Origin: Cycas panzhihuaensis
Taxonomy: Eukaryota > Cycadophyta
Reading direction: 5' to 3'
DNA: 64,000 nucleotides
Assembly: GCA_023213395.1 (NCBI GenBank)
Contig: CM041465.1
Span: 196,919,741 to 196,983,740 of the forward strand
In this document: positions 1 to 11,539 of the stretch, in pieces
Layout of the letters: every line of letters starts with the position of its first letter
Position numbering within the stretch: position 1 is the stretch's first letter
The notes under the pieces: model-generated
What the model was told of the DNA's origin: nothing
Seen by the model: the letters and a program-made list of their open reading frames with translations, nothing else
Database searches by the model: none
Made by a program: the position numbers and the translations under genes

Positions 1-270
1 CCCATCTGGTCGAGCCATGGTCGGCCCAATAAGAGGTTGTACTCCACATCGACGTCGAGTACAACAACTTCGATAGAAACAGTTTTCCCTCCTAAGGTGA
101 GGGAAAGGGAGACTGTCCCTAAAGGGGACTTCTCAGTCCCATCATACCCTTGGCATTTCCAAGGGATAGACTCAAGAGCTACTATGCCTAGCTCCTTGAG
201 CATCTGTGTGAGCATAGCATTGACCGAGGAGCCATTATCTACAACGGTCCTCTTTATGATACAATGATGA
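1..270 (-). pseudogene. gypsy aspartic protease fragment
   Basis: The reverse complement of about 185-255 reads as a retropepsin active-site segment, TVVDNGSSVNAM followed by LKELGI. This corresponds to the D-T/S/N-G-S motif that plant Ty3/gypsy proteases carry as VDNGSS. The enzyme would cleave the Gag-Pol polyprotein in virus-like particles. The reading frame differs from the upstream linker frame, which points to a frameshift near 255-270. The left end is cut by the window, so the fate of the rest of pol is unknown. Confidence 0.7.
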
Positions 271-565
271 GTGTCGATGGTAATGACGAATGGGTAATGC
301 AAAGCTTCTCCGCTTCTTTGGGAGATGGGAGATCTCTGGGATCAAATGAAATGATAGGTGGTCCATGAGAGGTAGCAACTATCGCATGGATGGAAGCATC
401 TTGTTGGCTAAGAGCTTCAAGAAGAAGAGCACGTTGCTCAGGGCAGCTTCTCAAGATGTCCATCAAGGACATTCCCGCGGCGACGGTGTAGAGCTCGTCA
501 ATGATAGAAAAGGGCTTACCCTTCCCCGTGGGTTGGGTAAGCGCCCTTCTAAAGTCGAATCTCAA
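254..565 (-). pseudogene. gypsy gag-protease linker segment
   Basis: A 103-residue open stretch lies between gag and the protease. It contains PPIISFDPRDLPSP followed by a KLCITHSSLP-like strand. This matches the stretch just before the protease in Tat-type elements, where an ISF-x-x-x-DLP motif precedes the beta strand leading to VDNGS. No catalytic residue is expected here. It overlaps the end of the gag C-terminal frame by 4 nt and is shifted relative to the protease, so at least two frame changes separate gag from protease in this copy. Confidence 0.55.
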
Positions 566-1101
566 GGCGGACGGAATAGTCTTGGGAAGCCTTGAGGAAT
601 CTCGGGAGGAATGGCTTCCAAGAGGATCAAGGTGAGATGTGGATGAAGAGGCACCTTTGCCTCTTTAGCGACTGGGGCCGGGTTAAGGCATATAGCAGGT
701 GGTCTCAAGCAATTGGACAACCTTCTTTCCTCAGAGCGGGACCGCGAAGGTGATGGAGCACGGCGGTCAGGGGAGCGCGAAGGGGAAGATGACCTTCGCA
801 CACCCTTCCCTCTACCATGCGAAGGGTGAGAATCGGGGGACCTATCCCGATCAGCGTATCTTTCTTGAACATCACGACCACGTTCCCCATGTTTGGGGAA
901 CGGGTCTCTATGAATAAATTTGATCGAGGTTAGGCCTCGATGTCCGCCTAGGGGACGAGTCGCGCGGCGGGCGTCGCGTGGGTGCTGTGCCCGGCAACGC
1001 GAATCGTCATGGAAACACTCCCCGTGGATGGAACACCACCTCTTCTCAAGGGGAGGATCGATCCTCCTTGCTTGAGAAGGCGGGTGTGCCTTTGGGGGCA
1101 T
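562..1101 (-). pseudogene. gypsy gag C-terminal part with CHHC finger
   Basis: This 179-residue open stretch starts in the gag hinge and carries WCSIHGECFHDDSRC, a C-x2-H-x4-H-x4-C metal-binding pattern in place of the usual C-x2-C-x4-H-x4-C knuckle. A strongly basic Arg/Ser-rich tail follows (SRSPDRRAPSPSRSRSEE region), suited to nucleic-acid binding. Such CHHC gag fingers are typical of Tat/Athila-side gypsy elements. It overlaps the gag core frame (1046-1732) by about 55 nt in a different frame, which indicates a frameshift in the hinge. Confidence 0.65.
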
Positions 1102-1732
1102 CGCCTGAAGTCTGCTGGACAGGTTTATGGGAGGTTGGCGACGAAGGAGGTTGGAGTTGTAACTCCTTCATCGTGCGCTCGAATGAGCGAATGGCGGAGG
1201 TAAGGGGATCTAGGGTCCTCTCAGTCGGGTGAGAGGTGGACTGGCGGGCTGAAGGTGTGGTCTCCATCGGAGGAGGCGCCTCGCGACGTTGCGAGGGCTT
1301 GGGAGGTTTCTTGAGTCCCGCTTGGATCTCAATGGCCTCCAAAGCCAAACACCTCGAGATGGCGGAGTCACACGTGGTCGCCCCCATCTTGAGGACTTCC
1401 ACATGCACTTCGGGACGAAGTGCATTGACAAAGAGATCTCTCTTCAACTCCTCTAGCAACGTAGCCTTGGTGGAGTGAAGAAGATCGTGAATACGTCGCA
1501 CAAAGTCACGATTCATTTCATCGTGACCTTGTTTAAGCGACAGAAGCGCCTTCATTCCGCTTTCGAACGGGCGGGCTACGTCAAAGTAGTTGACGAACTC
1601 GTCCACTAGTTGCTGGAATGAGGAGATTGAATGGGCAGGAAGGCGGTAAAACCACTTGAGGGCATCGCCCTGCAAGGACCGCGAGAATAGCTTCATGAGT
1701 ATATGGTCGAAGCCCAATAATCGATGCGCCAT
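1046..1732 (-). pseudogene. gypsy Gag core (retrotransposon gag domain)
   Basis: A 228-residue open frame contains the hallmark retrotransposon-gag segment: LQGDALKWFYRLPAHSI, then SFQQLVDEFVNYF, then a long helix ending in FVRRIHDLL. This capsid domain assembles virus-like particles around element RNA. The second half is a Pro/Ser-rich hinge leading to the finger region at 562-1101. The frame is open on both sides of the conserved core, so this part is the best preserved stretch of the element. The true Gag N terminus lies further right, probably at 2839. Confidence 0.85.
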
Positions 1733-2839
1733 CGAGGCCGTACATGCTCGGTTGGGTCTCGCGACGAAGTCCCATCGAATTTAGGAACCAGAGGGTGAGG
1801 CGGCGGGTTAGTCATGGCGCCTCAATAGACAATGGCGTCGACCTATAGTCCACGAAGGGCGTGTCCTTGCTTAGGCTAACGGGTCGACAACCGGTAAAGG
1901 AATGGATGGGGGTGGTATACCCATCCCTCCTTGGGAAAAGGCCTCTTGTTGGAAAGGGAAAGCGCGTAAAAGCTCGGAAAAGATGTACGCTCCCTGGCGA
2001 CGCAAAGAATGGAGTTCTTAGACGGAAACGGAGGATGAGGGACGAGTTCTACCCATATGGGCCACCGTGGGTGGCGCGACCCCATATGGCTGCAAGGGGT
2101 CCACCCATAACAGGAGATGGCTTCCCTTGCCTTGCCCCAAGGATGAGCAATGTAACACAGGGGCACGTAAGAGAAGAACCACCAATCGGGTTCTGGACAT
2201 ATGTAGGAGTGGGTCCTACGTGGCTGGCGGCGGCGGCACTAGCAGGACCACGAGGCCTACTAGGGGACGCATGCGTCACGTTCGGAGGTGGTGCGTGCGT
2301 CTGGCTAGAGCATGGCATGCTAACCTCGAGTTAAGGGAAGGACACACCTCGAACGGGCCCTGAAGAAGTAGGCACCGGAAGCAGTGGCGCGACACTCGCC
2401 TTGGGGCCCGGGGTAGACCCGGCATAGGAAGTGTCTGCAGGCGGGAGGCGTCTATCGTTGTAGATGACGGGCATGGACGAAGAAGATGCTATGTTCTGTG
2501 ACATTTCGCAAACCATCCAGGATGCGGATGGCGGCGAGCCTCGAAGCACTCCTAAGCGCCTCGGCCGCGTCGGCGGAGGTATCCTCATAGCCATACGGTC
2601 GAAGGGACTTCAGTAAGGGATCTCGGCGCCCTCGTGAGGCTGGCATCACGTAGGGGCCGAGTCTCGTGAGGTCCAAATCTTCCGCCGCTTAGTAGGTGAA
2701 AGTCATCCGGGCGGAAATGGTCATCCGGGTAGTAGATGGAATCATTGCCCTCTTGGGCGGATTCCGGGACAAACGAAGGGAACTCTTGAGTTCCTGAAGC
2801 CATGGGACGGTAGGCCCAATCAGAAGGATAACCTTCCAT
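1733..2839 (-). pseudogene. gypsy Gag N-terminal region, frameshifted
   Basis: Upstream of the gag core the minus strand has several overlapping open stretches (2585-2839, 2452-2676, 2331-2594, 2049-2318) that together look like one Pro/Ser/Ala-rich N-terminal Gag region broken by small indels. The likely initiator is at 2839, followed by MEGYPSDWAYRPMASG. Assigning it to gag rests on position and composition, not on a conserved domain. The plus-strand open frames here are shadows of this GC-rich coding sequence. Confidence 0.45.
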
Positions 2840-3059
2840 GGTCGAATCGGGATTCGACTACGGAGAGGGACGAGATGCTCGGTCTTTGAACGACGGCAGC
2901 AAGCCTCGCAAGCGACGCGTCGCATGCAACGCCTGGAGTCGTTTGAAGAAGCGGAAAGGAAAGGAAAGGAAGAACGTAAAACGCGTTGGGTGTTGCCACC
3001 GAAAACGAATGCGAACCTACTGAGGCAAGAACACCAACAAGGAGAGGCGGTTTAGCTTC

Positions 3060-5491
3060 CTTCTTGTGATCCCGATGTATGGTCGCGGTGAAAGCTCTCT
3101 AGGCGGTGATCCCGTCCCAAAGAAATACAAAACACAACATCGTGGGCTAGGCAGTGAGGATCTCACCTCGCGGGTCGTCCGTCTTGGCCGAGGCGGGTTC
3201 GGGGCGCAGGTGCTGGTTGCTTCCGGTGGCCGTGCAAATCTGAGGCCTTCTACCCCCTTGGATGGCGGGAAGGAAAAGGAAACCTCGCGTGCGGCTTCTC
3301 AAGGTAATGAGAGAGGCAGCGAGGGCAACAGAATCAGCGTGCAGCGGGTGTGAAGTAAGGTATGGTTGGGGTATGCAGCGTAAGCGGGTCTATTTCCATG
3401 TAATGCGAGGTAAAAGAAGCAGTGCAGGAAAGTAAGCGTAAGACAAAGACTATTTCCTTTTTCCTTTATATTTCCTTCTCTTTTACTATCGAGCATGTAT
3501 GAAAGGCAAGAATGATAAAAAGGAAAAAAATAAAGGAAGCGTGAGGAATACACAGATCCGCGGTTGAGGTTGAAGTGCGGATCCTCTCTCGGTTGCGCTC
3601 CTTTCCTCTCTCCTCCACGCGTACAACGTCGATCGGAGGCGGCGAAGGGGTTCTTACCTCCCTAGGGCATCTGGCAGAATAAAGGGAAAGGACGGAAGCA
3701 AAGTTCGAAGCGAAGGGAGAATCTGAGTGCGAGGCCGGCCGTGACGGGTTGATCTCGTACACCACTCCCTCGACATGATCCTGTGAACAAGCAGAGAGAA
3801 CGCCTTCCTCTCGGGAGAGAGGCCTCTGAGCTGCAGCGAGATATATATGTATATCTTGAAATGAAATCAACTAAACTAGAGAAATCAAATTCACGCACCA
3901 ACACGTAACAAAATGAAACAACAACACCGGTAAGCATACAAATTTGTCAAGCACCCCAAAATGTACTATATGGAATGAGTATAGCCTCGGGATGGCTAAC
4001 TCACCCACGAGAAGGTCTCCACGGGGTCGGGAAGGTAATGCTAGCAGTAACGAGGTGAAAGCAGTGGTGACGGTTGCTACACAAAGGGAAAAGAACTCAA
4101 ACCAACTCTCTTAGGTTTCCCTCACTCTGTTTCCTAAAGCGCGGGTGATAAAGGGAGAGAGAGGACAGGGGCGGAACCCTTAGGGAGAAGGATGGCAATG
4201 GGGGCGGAACCACTCTCCCTCTAATCCTCGCGTGAAACCCTTTATCTGCACTAGCTTAGAAAATGGTGAAGAGAAAGCTAGAAAGGGGAAGGGTGAGTCT
4301 CGAGGAAATGCAAAGAAATGTAACCAATCTAGGCGGTATAGTAAGTCACCACTAACCAAGATTACTTGCATCCATGACAGAGAAGATCCCAAAGAAAGTA
4401 TATGCAAAGAGAAGAAGGAAATTGCAAGTAGAACCATAAAAAGCAAGGAAAAAGCACCGATAAAGCAAAATATACGGAATGGAGGAGAACATGCATGCAT
4501 TCACTTGGCCAGTTGGGCGTGACCCAAGCAATGTCCCAGAGGTGGTGTTGGGTGTCCTTTGCAAGAGGCGAAGAGTGAAACTCCATGCAAGTTGGGAGCT
4601 TGAAAATGGGTCCTTGGGTGGTCTTTTGGTGAGAAAATCCTTGAAGCTTTGAGTGTTTGTGAGGAAGGTGGTACTTGTGATGGAGCTCGTGAGGCGTGAT
4701 AGCCCGCAACTCCGGTGGTAGCGACCCACTTCACCTCTGTCCCCTTTGTTGTAAGAGAAGTTCTTCTTTCAATCATCTTTTCCTTGTCTTTTCTTGAAGA
4801 GTTGCTCTTAAAAACCTCAAAAGTCCGTCAAGAATCCTCCAAATGAATAAAAAGGCTTTTATGCCTTGGTCATATAAGTGAGCGTTGGGGGCCTCGGGCG
4901 CCTCGATCATCTGAAGACCATGGCGGTTTCGTGAAAAAAGCGAAGCGTCGCGTGCTTTCTTTAAATTTTAAGCGATTAAATCTGCAGCAAACTCTGATGC
5001 CGTGCAAACTTCCATGATGTAAGCTTAGTTTCTGTGACATCAGCAATTTAAAAGAAAAAAAATACAACATAAAAATCGGGGTTTTGGGAGGCTGGGTCGG
5101 GGGCTAAGCACGAAATACATCAATTGGGGAAGGCCTGGCGGTAGGCAGAGTACCAAGCAGTTACAAGAGTCTATCTAGGGTCAAGCGGGCTTAGGAAGGA
5201 TTTGCGGCATAAGTGTGCATTATAACAAGAACACATGGTGGCAAGAGCATTAGAGACCATGGAACATCGTGAGTGGTTGTATACCATACGGGGTCGCATT
5301 ATTTGAGAATGCCCGTGTAGTCGTCATAGGCGAGGGTGCCGTAGGCACATGCGTTGTGGCGGGCAATCAAACAAATGCATGTTGGCGAGCATATGTCAAT
5401 CAAACTATTCTAGACTACTCCGGCCTCATAAGTAAGAAAAGTAAGAACATATACGAATAAACTGTGATGGCGTGTCTAAAGTCCATTCCCG
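3060..5491 (-). repeat. left arm of large inverted repeat (long LTR)
   Basis: The reverse complement matches 5627-9715 over most of its length, with substitutions and gaps. Anchor pairs: 5433-5457 with 5660-5690 (AAGTAAGAACATATAC and its complement); 4910-4980 with 6125-6225; 4530-4740 with 6370-6590; 3890-4060 with 7085-7260; 3355-3415 with 9185-9255. Its position directly upstream of a gag gene and its length of about 2.4 kb suggest the 5' LTR of the gypsy element. It contains only short spurious open frames. Confidence 0.7.
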
Positions 5492-5626
5492 ATGGGGAAA
5501 CACGCCTTAGCGTGAGCCTCCTTCCGGGCGTAATGTGATGGCGAATGCTGACAATCAAGAAACATGAGTAGCACATGCATAGATATATATAAAAGCAATA
5601 AAGAGCAGCACGGTTTTTCCAGCTAT
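5492..5626. other. spacer of the large inverted repeat
   Basis: About 135 bp separate the clearly matching arms. It contains a small hairpin (CACGC, 4-nt loop, GCGTG, near 5503-5516) and an AT-rich ATATATATAAAAG stretch near 5582-5595 that could be a TATA box firing into the right arm. The arms may extend weakly into this spacer, so its edges are approximate. Confidence 0.45.
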
Positions 5627-8600
5627 TGGGAATGGACTCGAGACACATCGGCACAGGTTTGTTCAGGTATATGTTCTTACTTTTCTTACTTATGAGTGCT
5701 CGAGTAGTCTAAAATAGTTTGATTGACATATGCCTGCCAACATGCATTTGTTTGATTGCCTGCTCACAACGCATATGCCTAATGGCACCCCTCGACTATG
5801 ATTAACTCGATGGGGCATTCCCGGCCAATGCGACACCGTATGGCATACAAACCACTCACGATGTTCTCCAATGGTCTCGGAATGTTCTTGCCCGACTTGT
5901 GTTCTTGTTATAACTTATGCCGCCAAATCCTTCCCAAGCTGGGGTTGACTTAGATGGGACTCTTTGCCTTTGTTTGGTGCCCACTTCACCCAGGCCTTCC
6001 CCAATTGATGTATTCGAGCTTAGCCCCTAACCCAGCAAAACTGATTTTTATGTTGTATTTTTTCTCTCTTTTAAATTCGGGTTGATCTGTGAAACTGCTA
6101 GCGATGGTGAGTTTGCGGTACCACGAGTTTCTTGATTGTTTAAAATTTAAAAAGCACGTGACGCTTCCACATTTTTTTCACGAACCGCCACGTGGCTCGG
6201 GCGATTGGGCGCCCGGGCCCCAACGTTCACTTCTTGTGACCAGGCATAAAAAGCCTTTTTATTCATTTTGGAGGATTCTTGATGGACTTTTGAGGTTTTC
6301 TAAGAGCAACTCTTCAAGAAAAAGATAAGGAAAAGCAGTTGAAAGAAGAACTTCTCTTACTGTGGGACGGAGGTGAAGGGCTGCTACCGGTTGGAGTTGC
6401 AGGCCATGCTGCCCTCTGAGGCTCCATCACAAGTACCACCTTCCCTCTGAAACACCGAAAGCTTCAAGGATTTTCTCACAAAAAGTCACTCAAGGACCCA
6501 TTTTCAAGCTCCAACTTGCATGGAGTTCACTCTTACTCTCTTGCAAAGGACACCCAACACCACCTTCAGACATTGAAAGCCATCCAATTGGCCAAGTGAA
6601 TGCATGCATGTTCTCCTCCATTCGGTATTTTTGCTTCTTGTTGGTGCTTTTTCCTTGCTTTTTGATGGTTCTACTTATTTCCTTCTTCTCTTTCGTATAC
6701 TTTCTTTGGGATCTTCTCTTGTCATTGGATGTGGGTAATCTTGATTAGTGGTGACTTACTATAACGCCCTTCTTGGGATTGGTTCTCCCCGCATTTCCCT
6801 CCTCCTTTTCATTTCTTGAGACTCACCCTTTCAGCTTTCTCTTTCCATTTTCTAAGTCTTTGCATGCCCTAGTCGGTATAAACCCCCGCCGTCGCCTCTC
6901 CTGGTCGGGTTTCATGAGGATTAGAGGGAGATGAGTTCCAGTCCCCATTCCTCCAACCTCCTCCGAGGGTTCCGTCGGTATTCCTGTCCCTTTGTTCTCT
7001 CTCCTTTATCACTTGCTTTTCATACATTTTCTTAGGAAGCGGGTGAGGAAACCTAAGAGAGTTAGTTTGAGTTATTTTCCCTTAGGCAACACCAGCTGCC
7101 TCGTTACTGCTAACATTACCTTTGGGATTACATGGAGACCTCTGGGTGGTGGGTTAGCCATCCAGGGCTATACTCGATCCCACATCTCAGTATATTTTAA
7201 GTGCTTGGCCCAGTTTGTCTTATCATGCGATGTTGTTTCATTTTTGTTACGTGTTGGTGCGTAACATTTCTCTAGTTTGATTGATTTCATTGTTATGTCG
7301 TATATATCTTGTATGGGTGCTTAAATGGCCTCTCTCAGGAAGGCGTTCTCTGTTTGTTTTGGGGATCACGTCCCGAGAGGGGTGTGTGTCAGGTTTGCTC
7401 TGCTCATGCGGTTTCACCTCCCTTTTCGTGCCTGGAAATAGAAGACGTTCGTTTACATACCCCAACCATACCTTACTTCACACAGTTTACCCGCGTTGAT
7501 TCTGTTGCCCTCGTTGCCTTCTCATTGCATGAGAAGCGCCAGCAGCCAGTTTCCTTTACCTTCGAGTAGCACCGTGGAGGCCTGCTATGGGCTACACAGG
7601 GTTAATACCATCCCGAGCTATACTCGGTCCCCTCAGTATATTTTGGGGCGTTTTGGGGTGCTGATGGCTTGTATGTTTACTGCGGGAAGAGTTGTTTCAT
7701 TTTTGTTACGTATGGTGCGTGAACTCGATTTGGGGCCATTGATTTCATTTCAAGATATACATGGGCAGTTCTTCTCTTATCATGCGATGTTGTTTTCATT
7801 TTATTCACGTGTTGATGCGTAACTTGATTTCTGAATAATTGATTTCATTTCGATATATACATATATATGTGGAGGGAAGGAAGGAAAGGAGGCCTTGGCC
7901 AGGGAGAGGATGCTGCACTTCAGCTCAAGCCGGGATCCGGTATTCCTCGCGTTTCCTTTGTTTTTCACTTTTTATCATTCTTGCACTTTCATACATGCTT
8001 GATAAGGTGAAGGAAGGAAATATAAGGAAAACAGTCTTTGTCTTCGTTTACTTTCTGTGGTTTTCTTTATGGAAATGAAGACAGTTTCGTTACATACCCC
8101 AACCATGCCTTACTTCACACTTCGTTGGTAGCTGTTGCTCTCCGAGCCGTTCTCTACATTTGTTGCGAGGATCACGTCGAGGAGGGTGGTATACGAGATC
8201 AACCGTTCTTGATCGGCTCTGCGGTATTTCTCCTCCCTTTTCGTTTAGAACTTTGCTAGAAGGGTGTGTTGAGCCTTAGTCCGTTCGACGTTGCATGTGT
8301 GGAGGAGGAAGAGGCCTTAATGAGAGAGGATACACTTCAACCTCAGCCGTAGGATCAGGCCATTCTCGGCGTTTCCTTTGTTTTTTCCTTTTATCATTCT
8401 TGCCCTTTCATTGTGCTTGATGAGTAAAAGAAGAAATTATAAAGGAAAAAAGGAAGCTTGATCTTTGTCTTACGTTTACTTTCCTGTCACCAGTTTCTTT
8501 TACCTTGCATTATATGGAAATAGGGCCGTTTAAATTACATACCCCAACCTTTTACTTCACACGTTGCCGTTGATTACATTGCCCACTCTCGTTGCCTTCT

Positions 8601-9715
8601 CATTTACCTTGAGAAGCCTTGTATGAGGTTTCCTTTTCCTTCCGGAAATACATCCAGAAAATGAATTCTCATGTTGCTTCTGGAAGCAACCGGGGCACAT
8701 TAGATCCCAGAACCCAACTCACGGCCTTGCGGGACAACCATGAGGTGAGGTCCTCATTTTCTGCCTTGAGCAGCCATGACAGGTCCTTATGTTTTGTGTT
8801 TCTTTGCTAGGCCATCAGAAGTGGATCACGGGCCGAGGGAGTGGTGTATCTAGATCAACCCACGGCCGGCCTCGTGACAGATTTCTCCTCCCTTCGCTTT
8901 CAACTTTATCATTCCTTTCCCTTTATTAAGTCTCAGATGCCTAGGGGAGGTGGGTAACCCCTCTGTCACCCGGGACGACGCTGTAATGTGGTGGAGGAGA
9001 GAGGAAAGGAGCGAACCGAGAGAGATCCGTGACTTCAACCTCAACCGCCGGGATCCGTATTCGCTTCCTTTGTTTTTTCCTTTTATCATTCTCTTGCCTT
9101 TTCATACATGTCATAGGTAAAAGAGAAGGAAATATAAAGGAAAAAAAAGGAAATGTTTTGTCTTTACTTTTACTTTCCTGTCATCAGCTTCTTTTTACCT
9201 CGCATTATATGGAAATAGAAGACCCGCTTATGCTATATACCCCAACCATACCTTACTCACACCCGCTGTAACGTTGATTCTCATGTTCTCCTGCCGGCTT
9301 TCCTCATTACCTTTGAGAAGCCGCAACGCTTTAGGTTTTTCCTTCCCGGCCATCCGGCGGGTAGAAGGCCTCAGATTTCAGACGGCCATTCGAAGCAACC
9401 AGCATATCATAGCCTCTCAACCAAGGCCTCGGCGAGGATTAACCTCAAGGCTGAGGTGAGATCCTCACTGCCTAAAATTGGGCTATCGTGGTTTTGTATT
9501 TCTTTTGTTGTGACGGGGATCACCGCCCATGAGAGCAGCCCAGCGGAGAAAGCGTTCAGGCGGTAGGATTTCATACCCGGAGAAGCGTTGACAGGCATTC
9601 ACGATCCAGAACCCGCTCGTGCCTGAGACATGGTGGGATCCTCATTACATCAGCCCGATCAGTGTTGGTACATATTTCTTTTGCTGGGCGTGGGATCAGC
9701 CCATGGAGGCGTTGG
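5627..9715 (+). repeat. right arm of large inverted repeat (long LTR, opposite orientation)
   Basis: This is a plus-strand copy of the same unit as 3060-5491, starting with GGGAATGGACTCGAGACACA, which pairs with the complement of 5462-5491. It is about 1.6 kb longer than the left arm because its distal part contains repeated partial copies. No gag or primer-binding site follows; sequence similarity stops at about 9715 and a copia relic begins. Either a solo or truncated LTR inserted head-to-head, or an inverted duplication of the left LTR, would explain it. Confidence 0.65.
7081..9715 (+). repeat. degenerate amplified sub-repeats within the right arm
   Basis: The motif CATACCCCAACCATACCTTACT(-like)CACAC recurs near 7456, 8092, 8539 and 9237, each time followed or preceded by the same modules: a TTCCTTTTATCATTCTTGCC block, a GGAAATATAAAGGAAAA block and a GGATCACGTCGAG-like block. 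The left arm has this module once (3300-3960). The copies are partial and unequal (about 450-700 bp apart), so this looks like repeated local duplication with deletions rather than a clean tandem array. Confidence 0.55.
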
Positions 9716-10059
9716 GAAGGATTTCATATTTTTATAACCAGTTTGTACTTGACATAAAGAACTTAAACTCTTATATTTAAAGAGCAAGCAAGGCTCCCCT
9801 TACCTGAAGAACAACACATTGGTAACTATGTTGATAGCAATAGTAGTAGTAACAACATGGCACTAGTGTCCAAGTTCAAGAAGAAAGTAAGTATTATTCT
9901 TATTAAAAGTGGTGCTTAGTCTTCACAAATTCAAAGCTCAAGTTAATCAAAGCTAAATCCCAAAAAGGATTTTGTCTATAGTTATTATAATAAGCAAGGA
10001 AGGATTTTATTAAAAAGGCTAGTAAGACTACTACCTTATCTATTGATAAAGATAAAACT

Positions 10060-10620
10060 TTTGTGTTTTATACATTATTTGAAGAAGAAGTCACTTGGTA
10101 TGTTGATTTTGGCACTTTTAATCATATTTCTTATCGTGAAGAGTGGGTTAATGAATTTGGTAAAGGAGCTTACTAACAAGTTTTTAGGGTGATAAGAGTC
10201 CACATGTTGTTGATTGACAAGGTGCAACTATCATTCATCAACAAGATTGTATTTTTAAAATCACTAATGTTCTCTATATACCCTTTGTAAGTTTCAACTT
10301 GCTTTTTGTAAATTACATCATGTTAAATGAGATAAGAGTTGTACCTGATAAAACTATGTGTCCTTGAAAAAGGTGGTGATGTAATTACTCAAGGTGTTTA
10401 AGAGAATGGTATATATAAATTCTTTTGAACATATGAGCTTGGACTTGTTGCTAGACTATCCTTTGATAGTTTATGGCATGGATGCTTTGGTCATTTGAAT
10501 TACTATAATCTTCAATTATTGAACATGGTATAGGATTTTCTTTTTATTAAAAAATATAAAAGGATTTATAAAGTTTGTGCATTAGGAAAGTAACATAAAT
10601 AAAAATTTATCAAGTCCACC
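10060..10620 (+). pseudogene. Copia-1 protease and pre-integrase remnant
   Basis: Around 10096-10150 the plus strand reads TWYVDFGTFNHIS, the copia protease active site with D-S-G changed to D-F-G. About 330 bp later comes a LWHGCFGHLNYYNLQLL-like segment, the integrase zinc-binding start (H-x-x-x-x-H), with a CALGK-like remnant near 10580. Stops and frameshifts interrupt it. The missing active-site serine or threonine would abolish proteolysis even without the stops. Confidence 0.6.
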
Positions 10621-11340
10621 TAGCAGGCAATTGACAAATTAGAATTGGTTCATTTTGATCTATATGTACTAACAACACTAGCTTCACTTGGAGGAGCGAA
10701 GTTTTTCATGATCTTTATTAAAGATTTATCAAGAAAGACTTGGGTCTACTTGTTAAAATCTAGGTCAAAAGCATTTTCTAGGCTCAAAGATTTCAAAGTT
10801 GAAGCAGAAAATTTCTCAAGTAAGAGGCTCAAAGTCATGAGAAGTGATAGAAGAGGCAAATATTTGTTGAATGACTTTTTTAGCTTTTGTAAAAGCCATG
10901 GCATTCAATGGCAATTTTTAGCAGCTTATACTCCATAACAAAATGGATTTTTTGAAAGAAAGAACTGCATAGTTGCAAAAATAGCTCATTACATGCTTAA
11001 GGGAAAAAATGTTACCATTGGTTTTTTGGGAGAAGCTATAAAAATAGTTATATATGTACTAGATAAAAGTCTTATAAAAGGCTATTTGAAACAAAACTCT
11101 TAAAGAAGCCTAAACTAGTAAAAAGCCCATTATTTCCAATCTTCAAGTATTTGGAAGCAACCTTATGTTCATATTCATGATCTCAAAAGATATAAGTTGG
11201 ATGATAAAAACATAAAGCACATGTTTGTTGCATATTGTAAAACATCCAAAGTATATAGGCTATGGAATCCAATAGAAAAGAAGATAGTGATTAGTAGAGA
11301 TGCCCTCTTTGATGAACATACATGCTTTTGAGATTATAGT
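10621..11340 (+). pseudogene. Copia-1 integrase core remnant
   Basis: An open stretch (10645-10938) gives the integrase catalytic core: HFDLYV (first Asp), then KDLSRKTWVYLL, then MRSDRRGKY (second Asp). After an in-frame stop the NGFFERKN segment carries the catalytic Glu. So D-D-E residues survive but the frame is broken between the second Asp and the Glu. Downstream, degraded sequence of the post-integrase region continues to about 11340. Confidence 0.75.
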
Positions 11341-11539
11341 AGAGGAACCTCAACCCCCCTCTTCTCTTCCTTCTACTAAAAGGAAGTTACTAAAATAGTA
11401 TCTATAAACTATAAAAGGCTCTTATATTAAAGACTTAGATGCTAATGAAGGTATTAAGATAAGAAACAAAGTAAAATTTGCTTTGATATCTAATATCTTA
11501 AGCAATGATGAGTCTCAATTATATAATAAAGCTAAGGAT

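Larger units (their letters stand above)
1..5491 (-). mobile_element. Ty3/gypsy LTR retrotransposon, 5' part (Tat-like)
   Basis: Reading leftward on the minus strand, the order is a long LTR-like arm (about 5491 to 3060), a leader, gag (2839 to about 560) and an aspartic protease running into the left edge. Reverse transcriptase, integrase and the 3' LTR would lie outside the window. The long LTR, the C-x2-H-x4-H-x4-C gag finger and the VDNGSS protease signature resemble Tat/Ogre-type plant gypsy elements; that lineage call is inference. Frames are broken in several places, so the copy looks dead. No primer-binding site was recognised. Confidence 0.75.

Noticed and set aside
2049-2363. Overlapping open frames on both strands in the GC-rich region
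   Set aside because: They are shadows of the gag N-terminal region; no conserved blocks and no independent start context.
4180-4776. Several open frames up to 125 residues in the left LTR arm
   Set aside because: They overlap in several frames, are not preserved in the inverted copy, and resemble no family.
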